A stretch of 64,000 nucleotides of DNA from Mesorhizobium sp. ES1-1 (GTDB lineage Bacteria; Pseudomonadota; Alphaproteobacteria; Rhizobiales; Rhizobiaceae). Below, one piece after another: positions 35,150-45,503 of the stretch. Positions within the stretch are counted from its first letter, which is position 1; the number at the start of each line of letters is the position of its first letter. The notes under the pieces are model-generated. The model searched no databases. It was not told the origin of the DNA and saw nothing but the letters and a program-made list of their open reading frames with translations. The position numbers were made by a program, and so were the translations under genes. The stretch covers positions 124,001 to 188,000 of the forward strand of contig NZ_JAIUGX010000013.1 in NCBI RefSeq assembly GCF_020164785.1, given 5' to 3'.

Positions 35150-36025
35150 TCAGAGACCGACCATCCGCCTGACGTCATTGGGTGAAGCGCCTGTTGCGCG
35201 CAGAGCGCCAAGGCCGGTGTCACCGAAGCTTTTGGAGAGTTTTCGGCCGTCCGGGCCGAGAATGAGCCGATGATGGAAATAGGCAGGTTGCGGCAGGCCG
35301 AGCAATTCCTGCAACATACGCTGCACGCCGGTAGCGGAAAACAGGTCCTGGCCGCGCACGACATGGCTGACGCCCTGCAACGCATCATCGACGACGACGG
35401 CGAGGTGATAGCTGGTCGGAATGTCGCGGCGCGCCACGATCACGTCGCCCCAGTCCAAAGGGCGGGCTTCGACGGAGCTGGTGTCGGATAGCGTCTCGTC
35501 GGTGAATTCCGCCCACGAGAGTTCCTTGCCGAGCCGCGCCACGGCGGCGCCGACATCCAGCCGCCAGGCAAAGGTCGCCTTTTCGGCGATCCGCCGCTTG
35601 CGTTCGTGCACCGGCAGCGCCTTGTCGACCGGTGGATAGAGTGGCACCCCGTCCGGGTCGCGCGGCCAGTCTCGCCCGCGCCGTTCGCTTTCGGCGATGT
35701 AGGCGCGGATCTCCCCTCGGCTCATAAAGGCAGGATAGACGAGGTCCTCGCGGATCAGCCGGTCAAGCATCGACGCGTATTCGCCGAAATGCTCGGACTG
35801 GCGGCGCACCGGCTTTTCCCATTCGAACCCCAGCCATTTCAAGTCGGCAAGCATGGCGGCCTCGAATTGCGGCGTGCAGCGCACCGTGTCGATATCCTCG
35901 ATGCGCAGCAGCAGGCGGCCGCGGCTGCGCTTGGCAAGTCGCTGATTGAGGAGCGCCGAATAGGCGTGGCCCAGATGCAGCTCGCCATTGGGGCTGGGCG
36001 CGAAGCGGAATGTCAGGAGCGTCAT
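35150..36025 (-). CDS. gluQ: glutamyl-queuosine tRNA(Asp) synthetase
   Basis: GluQRS is a truncated glutamyl-tRNA synthetase that attaches glutamate to queuosine in the anticodon of tRNA-Asp. The 291-residue product has the HIGH-like RFAPSPNGELHLGHAYSA, the KMSKS-like KLSKSFGD and lacks the anticodon-binding domain, as expected. The zinc-binding region of the E. coli enzyme (C-x-C) is replaced here by YPAFMSRGEIRAY with no cysteines. It is divergent from alkA, 75 bases between starts. Confidence 0.9.
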   Translation of the reverse strand: MTLLTFRFAPSPNGELHLGHAYSALLNQRLAKRSRGRLLLRIEDIDTVRCTPQFEAAMLADLKWLGFEWEKPVRRQSEHFGEYASMLDRLIREDLVYPAFMSRGEIRAYIAESERRGRDWPRDPDGVPLYPPVDKALPVHERKRRIAEKATFAWRLDVGAAVARLGKELSWAEFTDETLSDTSSVEARPLDWGDVIVARRDIPTSYHLAVVVDDALQGVSHVVRGQDLFSATGVQRMLQELLGLPQPAYFHHRLILGPDGRKLSKSFGDTGLGALRATGASPNDVRRMVGL

Positions 36026-36100
36026 GTCTTGAACGGCGATCGGGTTGTGCTGCGGTTCTGGCGGTTGCTAGTTTGCCGTACATCGGCAGACAAGGATATC

Positions 36101-36742
36101 ATGCGGCGCATCGCGACACTGGACGACATCGCGCGAGGGCTGGATGCGCTCTGCGTGATCGACCCGCGCCTGGAAAAGGTGCGCGGCATGGCCGGCAACG
36201 TACCGCTTCGGCTTTCCGAGCCCGGCTTCAAGAGTCTCGCCTCCATCATCGTCTCGCAGCAAGTGTCCCGCGCCAGCGCCGATGCGATCTTCGGCCGGCT
36301 GACCAGACTGGTCGATCCGCTAACGCCGCAAGCGATCCTTGCCGCCGGCGAGGACATGTTCCGCGAGGCGGGCCTGTCGCGGCCGAAGCAGCGCGGACTG
36401 ATCGCGGTTGCCGAAGCGGTGGCCGAGGGTCTCGACCTCCACCATCTCTGCTCGCTTGATGCCGACGAGGCCATCGCGACCATGACGGCGGTACCCGGGG
36501 TCGGCCCGTGGACGGCGCAAGTCTACCTTCTGTTCGCAGCCGGGCATGCCGATATCTTTCCCGCAAGGGACGTCGCCTTGCAAAGCGCGGTGGGTCACGC
36601 GCTCGGCATCGATCCGCGTCCGCCGGAGAAAACGCTGATTGCCTTGGCCGAATCATGGAGCCCGTGGCGCGGTGTCGCGTCGCGGCTTTTCTGGTCCTAT
36701 TATCGCGAAACGCGGGGCAGGGATGCCACGCCACCCGCCTGA
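36101..36742 (+). CDS. alkA: DNA-3-methyladenine glycosylase II
   Basis: The 213-residue helix-hairpin-helix glycosylase removes alkylated bases from DNA. The HhH is MTAVPGVGPWTAQVYLL and the catalytic aspartate follows in DIFPARDVALQ. It lacks the N-terminal domain of E. coli AlkA, so it is the short form common in rhizobia. The ATG at 36101 is used because the frame upstream overlaps gluQ and shows no similarity. It stands alone, with the HNH gene 128 bases on. Confidence 0.92.
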   Translation: MRRIATLDDIARGLDALCVIDPRLEKVRGMAGNVPLRLSEPGFKSLASIIVSQQVSRASADAIFGRLTRLVDPLTPQAILAAGEDMFREAGLSRPKQRGLIAVAEAVAEGLDLHHLCSLDADEAIATMTAVPGVGPWTAQVYLLFAAGHADIFPARDVALQSAVGHALGIDPRPPEKTLIALAESWSPWRGVASRLFWSYYRETRGRDATPPA

Positions 36743-36870
36743 AACTTCAAAAAGGCATAGGAATCATGTGTTTTTGAGGCTTCGACGACATGACAATCCG
36801 CTTCACATCCCTGTCATGTCGGGCTTACAGTATCCGCGCCGTTCGGGTCTTGAACCAAGGAGGTGAACAC

Positions 36871-37428
36871 GTGACGGTTGCCGTATCTCCGGATGGGCTT
36901 CCAGCACTGGTGCTGAATGCGGACTACCGTCCGCTCAGCTACTATCCCCTTTCGCTCTGGTCCTGGCAGGATGCCATCAAGGCGGTGTTCCTCGACCGGG
37001 TGAACATCGTCGCCGAATACGAGCACGCGGTGTCGTCGCCGACCTTCTCGATGCGGCTGCCCAGCGTCGTCAGCCTGAAGGCCTATGTGAAGCCGTCGCG
37101 GCACCCGGCCTTCACCCGGTTCAACGTCTTCCTGCGGGACCGCTTCCAGTGCCAATATTGCGGCACGCCCGAGGATCTGACCTTCGACCACGTCATCCCC
37201 CGCCATCGCGGCGGCGCCACGACATGGGAAAATGTCGTCGCCGCCTGTTCGCCCTGCAACCTCAGGAAGGGCGGCATGATGCCGGCGCACGCCAAGATGT
37301 GGCCGCTGCAGAAACCCTACCAGCCGACGGTGCACGACCTGCACAACAATGGTCGCCTGTTCCCGCCGAACCATCTGCATGAGAGCTGGATGGATTATCT
37401 GTACTGGGATGTCGAGCTGGAGCCTTGA
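36871..37428 (+). CDS. HNH endonuclease domain protein
   Basis: The 185-residue protein has a central HNH nuclease motif: CQYCGTPEDLTFDHVIPRHRGG, then NVVAACSPCNLRKG, with two CxxC pairs for zinc. The start is a GTG at 36871 directly after an exceptionally strong ribosome site AAGGAGGTGA (36857-36866). This small HNH protein is conserved as a single gene in Rhizobiales, next to ordinary genes and with no methylase, so it is unlikely to be a restriction enzyme. Its role is unknown. Its stop codon forms the first bases of a 142-bp palindrome. Confidence 0.88.
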   Translation: MTVAVSPDGLPALVLNADYRPLSYYPLSLWSWQDAIKAVFLDRVNIVAEYEHAVSSPTFSMRLPSVVSLKAYVKPSRHPAFTRFNVFLRDRFQCQYCGTPEDLTFDHVIPRHRGGATTWENVVAACSPCNLRKGGMMPAHAKMWPLQKPYQPTVHDLHNNGRLFPPNHLHESWMDYLYWDVELEP

Positions 37429-37568
37429 GATCGTTCGAGAATTCGGGAGGCTGTCCGTCTGAAGCAAGCGTCTGCGCTTCCGGTGCTCACGTACTGTAAG
37501 TACGCTCCGCTCCGGTTCTCGACGCTCACTTCATACGACTCATCCTGCCGAATTCTGTAAACGATCTC
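37427..37568. repeat. 142-bp imperfect palindrome
   Basis: The arms GAGATCGTT..GAATTCGG and CCGAATTCTG..AACGATCTC are mirrored at the ends, with further matched blocks (TGAAGC/GCGTC and TCATAC/GACGC) and an exact centre GTACT-GTA-AGTAC at 37491-37503. The midpoint of the element falls on this centre. It resembles the mosaic intergenic elements of rhizobia (RIME type). It sits between the convergent HNH and dsbB genes and probably serves as a bidirectional terminator. Confidence 0.85.
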
Positions 37569-37592
37569 GCGCGCCGACGCTTTGGTGCCGGC

Positions 37593-38111
37593 TCAGTCCC
37601 GCGACAGCGCGCCGCGGAAGGCGACGGCGGCGAGGATGAGGCTGGCAATGGCGTTCCAGCCGGCCAGCGACAGGCCGAGGATGCGCAGCGCGGCCTTGTC
37701 GCAGGAGGGCGGCACGTATTTATCGAGCGCGTCGAGCACGCCCTTCCCGCCGGTGTCGACCGGGCCGGCGCCCGCGGTGCAGTCGGTCGGGCCGGCCCAC
37801 CACTGCCATTCGACGCCGGAGTGGTAGACGCCGAGATAGAGGCCGTAGAGCATCAGCAGGCCGCCGAGCGCCAGCAGGCCGCGCGACAGCCAGGAGGGCG
37901 CACCCAGAGCCGATGCGACCACCGCCAGCACCATCAGCGGTACGCCGACATAATAGGGGGTGCGCTGTTCCAGGCAGAGGTGGCAAGGAATGTAGCCGCC
38001 TATATACTGGAAGGCGAGCGCGGAACCGACGGTCGCGGCCATGGCGACAGCAAGAAACAAGGCTGTGCGCGTCCGCTGTCGTCCGGTGTCGGCATTCATG
38101 GTCGCAGTCAT
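37593..38111 (-). CDS. disulfide bond formation protein DsbB-like
   Basis: The 172-residue membrane protein has four helices and the first DsbB cysteine pair in GGYIPCHLCLEQR. The second periplasmic pair is seen as DCTAGAG and PPSCDKAA. It would reoxidise a DsbA-type protein and pass electrons to quinone. Two ATG codons (start and M5) are possible. It lies downstream of the YqaA-like gene on the same strand with 64 bases between. Confidence 0.88.
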   Translation of the reverse strand: MTATMNADTGRQRTRTALFLAVAMAATVGSALAFQYIGGYIPCHLCLEQRTPYYVGVPLMVLAVVASALGAPSWLSRGLLALGGLLMLYGLYLGVYHSGVEWQWWAGPTDCTAGAGPVDTGGKGVLDALDKYVPPSCDKAALRILGLSLAGWNAIASLILAAVAFRGALSRD

Positions 38112-38175
38112 TGGTCTTCCGCCTGTTAACTCGCTGCCTGCCCGCTGCCTCCTGCGGAGGCACCCTGGCCTTGGA

Positions 38176-38775
38176 TTAGAGCGCGTATTTGATGAGGATA
38201 TAGAGCAAAATCAGGGCGAGTGCTGCGGCGCCGGCGATCAGGCCAAGGCGCCTCTCGATGAACTCGCGGATCGGCTCGCCATAGCGGCGCAGCAGCCAGG
38301 CCAGCAGCAGGAAACGCCCCCCGCGCGCGACGATCGCCAGCACGATGAACAGCAGCAGATTGACGCCAAGGGCACCCGACAGGATCGTCACGACCTTGAT
38401 CGGCGGCAGATGCGCGGCGCCCGATGTGATCAGCATCAGGACGATAAGCTCGATGCCGACGCCGGCCGTGGTCCGCAAATGTTCGAACTCGTCATACTTG
38501 CCGTAGAATTGCAGGATCGGCCTCGCCACGGCATCATAGGCGTAGTGGCCGATGAACCATCCGGCGATGCCGCCGAGCACCGAGGCCACGGTGGCGATCA
38601 GCGCGTAGCGATAGGCGCGATCGGGCCGCGACAGCGCCATCGGCAGATAGAGCACGTCGGCCGGCACAAGGAAGACGGAGCTTTCGACGAACGCGATGAA
38701 GGCCAGCCACCATTCGGCGGATTTGCGCGCCGCCAGCGACAGCGTCCAGTCATAGAGTCCGCGAAGCATAGGCAC
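38176..38775 (-). CDS. YqaA/DedA-family membrane protein
   Basis: The 199-residue protein has the DedA/SNARE-associated pattern: an amphipathic start, FVESSVFLVPADVLYLPMALSRPDRA, the GGIAGWFIGHYAYDAVAR glycine helix, a central basic loop and GALGVNLLLFIVLAIVARGGRFLLLAWLLRRYGEPI. DedA proteins act as lipid scramblases or flippases in the inner membrane, but the YqaA branch has no set role. An ATG two codons later is possible. It precedes dsbB on the same strand, so a shared operon is likely. Confidence 0.85.
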   Translation of the reverse strand: MPMLRGLYDWTLSLAARKSAEWWLAFIAFVESSVFLVPADVLYLPMALSRPDRAYRYALIATVASVLGGIAGWFIGHYAYDAVARPILQFYGKYDEFEHLRTTAGVGIELIVLMLITSGAAHLPPIKVVTILSGALGVNLLLFIVLAIVARGGRFLLLAWLLRRYGEPIREFIERRLGLIAGAAALALILLYILIKYAL

Positions 38776-38972
38776 TCCTCACGCATGTCGCCAAAGCGCG
38801 CCGTGTCCGGCCGACGGCGAAAACGCAGACCCCGGCGTGCCGTCGGTCCGACCGCCCGCCCAAGCCCCTTGATGCGCCGCCTGTCTAGAAACATTTTCCG
38901 GGCCGCACAATGGCAGCGCCGCACGAATTGGAAAAGGTGAGGTTTGGTCGCGGGGCTGAGAAAATGGCCAGT

Positions 38973-39000
38973 TGACGAACCGGCCTCCGACCGTATAGTC
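38973..39000 (+). promoter_or_regulatory. promoter of tRNA-Leu
   Basis: TTGACG (38973-38978), 16 bases, TATAGT (38995-39000). This is a good sigma-70 type promoter and ends 27 bases before the tRNA 5' end, giving a short leader. Confidence 0.65.
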
Positions 39001-39027
39001 CCGCGCCATCCAGGCCACCCGGCCCGG

Positions 39028-39112
39028 GCCCCTATGGCGGAATTGGTAGACGCGCTCGACTCAAAATCGAGTTCCGCAAGGAGTGCTGGTTCGATCCCGG
39101 CTAGGGGCACCA
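39028..39112 (+). tRNA. tRNA-Leu (anticodon CAA)
   Basis: The acceptor stem GCCCCTA pairs with TAGGGGC, followed by A and an encoded CCA. The anticodon arm CTCGA-CTCAAAA-TCGAG places CAA at positions 34-36, reading UUG codons. A long variable arm of class II type lies between anticodon stem and the T arm (GGTTCGATCCC). All arms are intact over 85 bases. No integrase or duplicated 3' end is nearby. Confidence 0.96.
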
Positions 39113-39263
39113 CGGTCTTTCTCGCGCCACTGGCACTGAAATCCCGCCTACCGAACTCCGTCGACTATCAGTCAGGCCTCAAACGCCGATTGCCGGTCAT
39201 CGAGCACCCGCGCTCGCAGAAGTTTCGGCAAGGATAGAATGGCCGCGAGCAGTCTTAGGTGCG

Positions 39264-40544
39264 CTACCGCCTCTTAAGCAAGCTCTTCATGCGGTCGCGA
39301 AGCAGGCGGGCCATGTTGCGGGTCTCGCGGTAGAGATGCAGCTGCGACGCGGCCTGGCGGGTGAGACGGTCGGCATCCGGCTGCAGGCCGATGACGAGGG
39401 TTCCCATCGGCTTGCGCTCGCTCCACAGCCGGCTCATCACCGGATGGTCGGGCACCGCGCAGGAATCGGTTATCATGATGTTGGGATCGTCCAGGTGCTG
39501 CTTGGTCACTTCGATCATCAGCAGCGTGCCGGGCGAATAGGCCGACAGCGTCTCGTCATAGGCGGTCTTCCAGGTGTAGGCGACGCCGCTTTCGACGAAG
39601 ACGATCAGGCAGGCTATGGTGCGGCCGTCGAGCGTCAGCGAATGGATGCGGCACATGTCCTGTTCGGCCAGCCGGTGCACGGCCTCGCGGGCGAAGGCGG
39701 CGCGGTAGCGGTCGATCGCCATGGCCGTGCGCTCGCGTCCTTTCCAGCCCGCTGCTTCCAGCGTCAGGAAACTCTCGATCGCATGGCGGATCTCGTCTTG
39801 ACCGCGGGCCACGACATGCTCAAGCGCGCCGAGATCCGCAAGGCGCCGCTTCAGGCGGCGGAACTCGCGATAATGGTGCGAGCGCAGCGAGGCCTTCAAA
39901 TAATCGTCGCCGTCGAGCCCGCTCTCCAGCGCCGGGCGCAGGGTTTGCCCGGTGGTGACCAGCGTCAGGCCGCGCGTCTCGGCCACGGTGGCGAACAGGC
40001 TGGCAGCCGGACCGTCGAGCCTTATGTCGGGCAGGACGAACACTCTCGGCAGCTTGAGGTGCGGCCGCGACAGCATGGAGAAGAAGTCCTCGACGACGCC
40101 GACCGGATCGTCGCGGTCGACCAGGGGCGTGCCAAGCGGTCCGAAGGGACTTGACCATGTGCGCATGACCGGCACGCCGAGCGGCATAACCGGGCGTTCG
40201 ACCGAGAACGGCACCAGCAGGCGCAGCCGGTTGCGGTATTCGCTGCCGTCGCGGATCACGGCCAGCTGAACCTCGCGATCTTCCAGCCGGGGCATTGCAG
40301 GCGCCAGGAAGCGCGGATTGAAGAAGACGTTCGGTTCGATCGTGCGGGTGCACAGATAATCCAGTTCCTCGACCAGGTCGAAACCGGCCGATGCCGGATA
40401 GATGGCCAGCTTGCGCTCCGGGCGGTTGTTGGCGAGGATCTCGATATGGGCCGGGTCGGCATCGCGCGCCAGCCCGGCAAGCCCCGACACCATGGCGCCG
40501 GCGGTACCGCCGCTGGTTTCCTCAAGCAACGGGACGGCGGCCAT
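39264..40544 (-). CDS. BioF2-like GNAT acyltransferase (CelD/BcsL type)
   Basis: The 426-residue protein has a double GNAT fold with the BioF2-like domain: SLRSHHYREFRRLKRRLADLG, then ESFLTLEAAGWKGRERTAM, and LDGRTIACLIVFVESGVAYTWKTAYDE. Such proteins transfer acyl groups to sugars or polysaccharides, and are often linked to cellulose or exopolysaccharide synthesis, but no such genes are near. It is preceded by 272 bases of gap to the end of secA. The C-terminus is Arg-rich. The exact acceptor is unknown. Confidence 0.82.
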   Translation of the reverse strand: MAAVPLLEETSGGTAGAMVSGLAGLARDADPAHIEILANNRPERKLAIYPASAGFDLVEELDYLCTRTIEPNVFFNPRFLAPAMPRLEDREVQLAVIRDGSEYRNRLRLLVPFSVERPVMPLGVPVMRTWSSPFGPLGTPLVDRDDPVGVVEDFFSMLSRPHLKLPRVFVLPDIRLDGPAASLFATVAETRGLTLVTTGQTLRPALESGLDGDDYLKASLRSHHYREFRRLKRRLADLGALEHVVARGQDEIRHAIESFLTLEAAGWKGRERTAMAIDRYRAAFAREAVHRLAEQDMCRIHSLTLDGRTIACLIVFVESGVAYTWKTAYDETLSAYSPGTLLMIEVTKQHLDDPNIMITDSCAVPDHPVMSRLWSERKPMGTLVIGLQPDADRLTRQAASQLHLYRETRNMARLLRDRMKSLLKRR

Positions 40545-40723
40545 TACGCGGCTCCCTTGGCTGCTACGGAGATGGGCATGACGATGCCGAGGCGCAGCGC
40601 CAAGCGCTGCGGCAGGTAACGCCCGGCAATCGTCGCCGCGGAAAAGCGCACCCGATACTCTCCGTTTTCCGCCTCTTTTTCAGGGGTTGGTGTAACGGAG
40701 ACACCTTAAGAAAACGTGGGCGG

Positions 40724-40740
40724 GAGGGCGCTCGGCCCTC
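40724..40740 (-). terminator. weak hairpin downstream of secA
   Basis: On the minus strand GAGGGC-CGAGC-GCCCTC forms a 6-bp stem 77 bases after the secA stop, with TTTTC about ten bases on. A second small stem (GGTGT/ACACC) lies at 40688-40704. Either could end secA transcription. Confidence 0.3.
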
Positions 40741-40816
40741 AGCCAGCCTGACAGGACCCGTAACCGGCTGCGGTTGAAAATTGGCGACCTGTTAAAACGC
40801 CCTGGCGGCCCGTCCC

Positions 40817-43549
<2,733 letters not shown>

Positions 43550-43673
43550 CCAATGGTCCTTTCGATAGAATTCTCATCTTGAGATGGGCGCCGGCCGGCC
43601 CCATCACTTCCACGTGAATGTGGACAAACACAAAAAGCGCCCGGAAAACGGTTCTGGACGCAAAGTCGTTGGA

Positions 43674-43702
43674 CAGATAAGAGGGGGCTCAACTGATGTC
43701 AA
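43674..43702 (-). promoter_or_regulatory. promoter of secA
   Basis: On the minus strand TTGACA, 17 bases, TATCTG. It would start transcription near 43667, leaving a leader of about 118 bases before the secA ATG. No SecM-like leader gene was seen. Confidence 0.6.
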
Positions 43703-43798
43703 CGCCGTGCTGGCCCTGCCAGTCGCGCCAAATTCCGCCACAATCTGGCTGATCTGGAAGCCACCCCGCTCTCACAATCCTCCACCGGAGTCATCTTC

Positions 43799-44722
43799 AT
43801 GTCCTTATCGTTCCGCCGCGCGTCGCTCGCCAGCCTTGGCCTGGCATTCGGCCTGTCGGCCTTTTGCCTTTCGCCGGTTGTTGCGCAGGAAACCGCCCCC
43901 GCGGCCGCGCCGGCCGAGGCGACTCCGCCTGCCGCAGCGAAGGTAGACCCGAACGCGGTGGTCGCCACGATCAACGGCCAGCCCCTGACCGAGGCCGACC
44001 TGGTTCTCGCCGAAGGCGAGCTGTCGCAGCAATTCGCGCAGCTGCCGCCCGAGCAGCGCCGCGCAGCCGCACTTTCGGCGGCGATCGAAATCCGCGTCAT
44101 GGCCGCCCAGGCCGTCACCACGGGTCTCGATAAGGACCCGGACTTCCAGCGCCGCATGGCCTTCCTGCAGCAGCGCGCTCTGCATGGCGAGATGGTGGAG
44201 AAGGGCGTCGTCGACAAGGTCACCGACGCCGAGGTTCGCGCCCGCTACGACCAGGAAATCGCCAACACGCCGCCTACCAATGAGGTGCATGCCCGTCACA
44301 TCCTCGTGAAGACGAAGGAAGAGGCCGAGGCCATCATCAAGCAGCTCGACGGCGGCGCGGACTTCCAGAAGCTCGCCAACGAACACACCAGCGATCCCTC
44401 GGGCAAGACAAGCGGCGGCGATCTCGGCTGGTTCGGACCTGGCCAGATGGTGCCCGAGTTCGACAAGGCCGCCTTCGCGCTGGACGTCGGCAAGTACACC
44501 GAGCAGCCGGTACAGTCGCAGTTCGGCTGGCACGTCATCAAGCTCGAGGACAAGCGTACGAAGCAGCCGCCGGCCTTCGAGGATGTCAAGGACCAGGCCA
44601 AGCAGGCCGTCATCCGCGACAAGTATTTCGCGCTGGTCAAGTCGCTGCGTTCGGCCGCCAAGGTCGAAATTCCGGATGCGAATTTGAAGAAGGCGGTCGA
44701 CACGCTGGAAAGCGCCAAGTAA
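43799..44722 (+). CDS. periplasmic parvulin-type peptidyl-prolyl isomerase
   Basis: The 307-residue protein has a signal peptide (cut near SPVVAQ), an Ala/Pro-rich linker, an N-terminal chaperone helix part (DPNAVVATINGQPLTEADL..LSQQFAQLPPEQR) and a parvulin domain (about 155-250: EVHARHILVKTKEEAEAII, GGDLGWFGPGQMVPEFDKAAFAL, QSQFGWHVIKLEDKR). It resembles PpiC/SurA/PrsA folding factors that help envelope proteins exported by SecA. It ends in a strong terminator. Confidence 0.92.
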   Translation: MSLSFRRASLASLGLAFGLSAFCLSPVVAQETAPAAAPAEATPPAAAKVDPNAVVATINGQPLTEADLVLAEGELSQQFAQLPPEQRRAAALSAAIEIRVMAAQAVTTGLDKDPDFQRRMAFLQQRALHGEMVEKGVVDKVTDAEVRARYDQEIANTPPTNEVHARHILVKTKEEAEAIIKQLDGGADFQKLANEHTSDPSGKTSGGDLGWFGPGQMVPEFDKAAFALDVGKYTEQPVQSQFGWHVIKLEDKRTKQPPAFEDVKDQAKQAVIRDKYFALVKSLRSAAKVEIPDANLKKAVDTLESAK

Positions 44723-44740
44723 GCCTCGACCAATCGGGAC

Positions 44741-44779
44741 AAGGGCGCGGCAGCCAAGGGTTGCCGCGCCCTTCTTTTT
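44741..44779 (+). terminator. intrinsic terminator of the parvulin gene
   Basis: AAGGGCGCGGCA and TGCCGCGCCCTT form a perfect 12-bp stem with a 9-base loop, followed by CTTTTT. It starts 18 bases after the stop and is the clearest terminator in the window. Confidence 0.92.
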
Positions 44780-44796
44780 GCCGGCGCGTGGAGTGG

Positions 44797-45396
44797 CTAA
44801 TTGCCGGGCGCCGCGATGCCTCTCAGCACATAGCCAACTGCCTTGCGTATCGACTGCTCGTCTTGGTCCAGCCGGTTGGTCAACAGGTGCCTCCAGGCGT
44901 AGGAGGAGATCAGGTCGGCGACCGGCGCTGAATCCACTCCCTCCGCGACCTCGCCCCTTTGCCTGGCACGTTCGACGATCTGGACGGTATGGGACGGCCT
45001 GCCCAGCGCGTACTCGGCAAGCGCCGCAGACGCGGTCTCGTCCGACTGCGCCTCCGCGATCAGCGACCGAAAGATGCTGCCCGACGATGTCTCACGCCAA
45101 TGCTTGAACAGGTTCTGCAGGAAGCCGACGAGATCCTCTTCCAGCCGTCCGGTGTCGGGAATGTCGACGCGCTTCTGGCGCTTATAGACTTCGAGCAGCA
45201 ATGCCGCCTTGCTTGGCCACCAGCGGTAGATGGTCGGTTTTCCAGCACGCGCCCGCCGCGCCACGGCCTCGATCGAGAAGCCGGAATAGCCGGCTTCGAC
45301 CAGGACCGCCTCTGCGGCTTCGAGAATGGCGCCAGCGCTATCGGGGTTGCGGCGTGCGCCGATCGATCTGCGCGCCGGATCGGCGTCCTCGGCCAT
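44797..45396 (-). CDS. TetR/AcrR-family transcriptional regulator
   Basis: The 199-residue protein has a TetR DNA-binding domain (about 20-65: AILEAAEAVLVEAGYSGFSIEAVARRARAGKPTIYRWWPSKAALLLEVY) and a helical effector domain. An ATG at 45429 would add 11 residues. The C-terminal half (SSGSIFRSLIAEAQSDETASAAL) resembles the TetR_C_11 type. Its neighbours are unrelated: a parvulin on one side and a caspase-like peptidase gene upstream on the same strand with 107 bases between. The target genes are not evident. Confidence 0.88.
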   Translation of the reverse strand: MAEDADPARRSIGARRNPDSAGAILEAAEAVLVEAGYSGFSIEAVARRARAGKPTIYRWWPSKAALLLEVYKRQKRVDIPDTGRLEEDLVGFLQNLFKHWRETSSGSIFRSLIAEAQSDETASAALAEYALGRPSHTVQIVERARQRGEVAEGVDSAPVADLISSYAWRHLLTNRLDQDEQSIRKAVGYVLRGIAAPGN

Positions 45397-45503
45397 TCTG
45401 TCATCCTCGCAAACAATCCATCTCATCATAGGCGAGGCCGGACTGAAACGAAACGCCCCGTTTCACCGCATCCAAGTTTATGACGGTCTGACCCCTGACA
45501 ATG

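Noticed and set aside
36871-37428. HNH gene as a restriction enzyme or homing endonuclease
   Set aside because: No methyltransferase partner, no intron or intein context, and the gene appears to be part of the conserved chromosome.
39028-39263. tRNA-Leu as an integration site for a genomic island
   Set aside because: No integrase gene, no repeated tRNA 3' end and ordinary genes on both sides.
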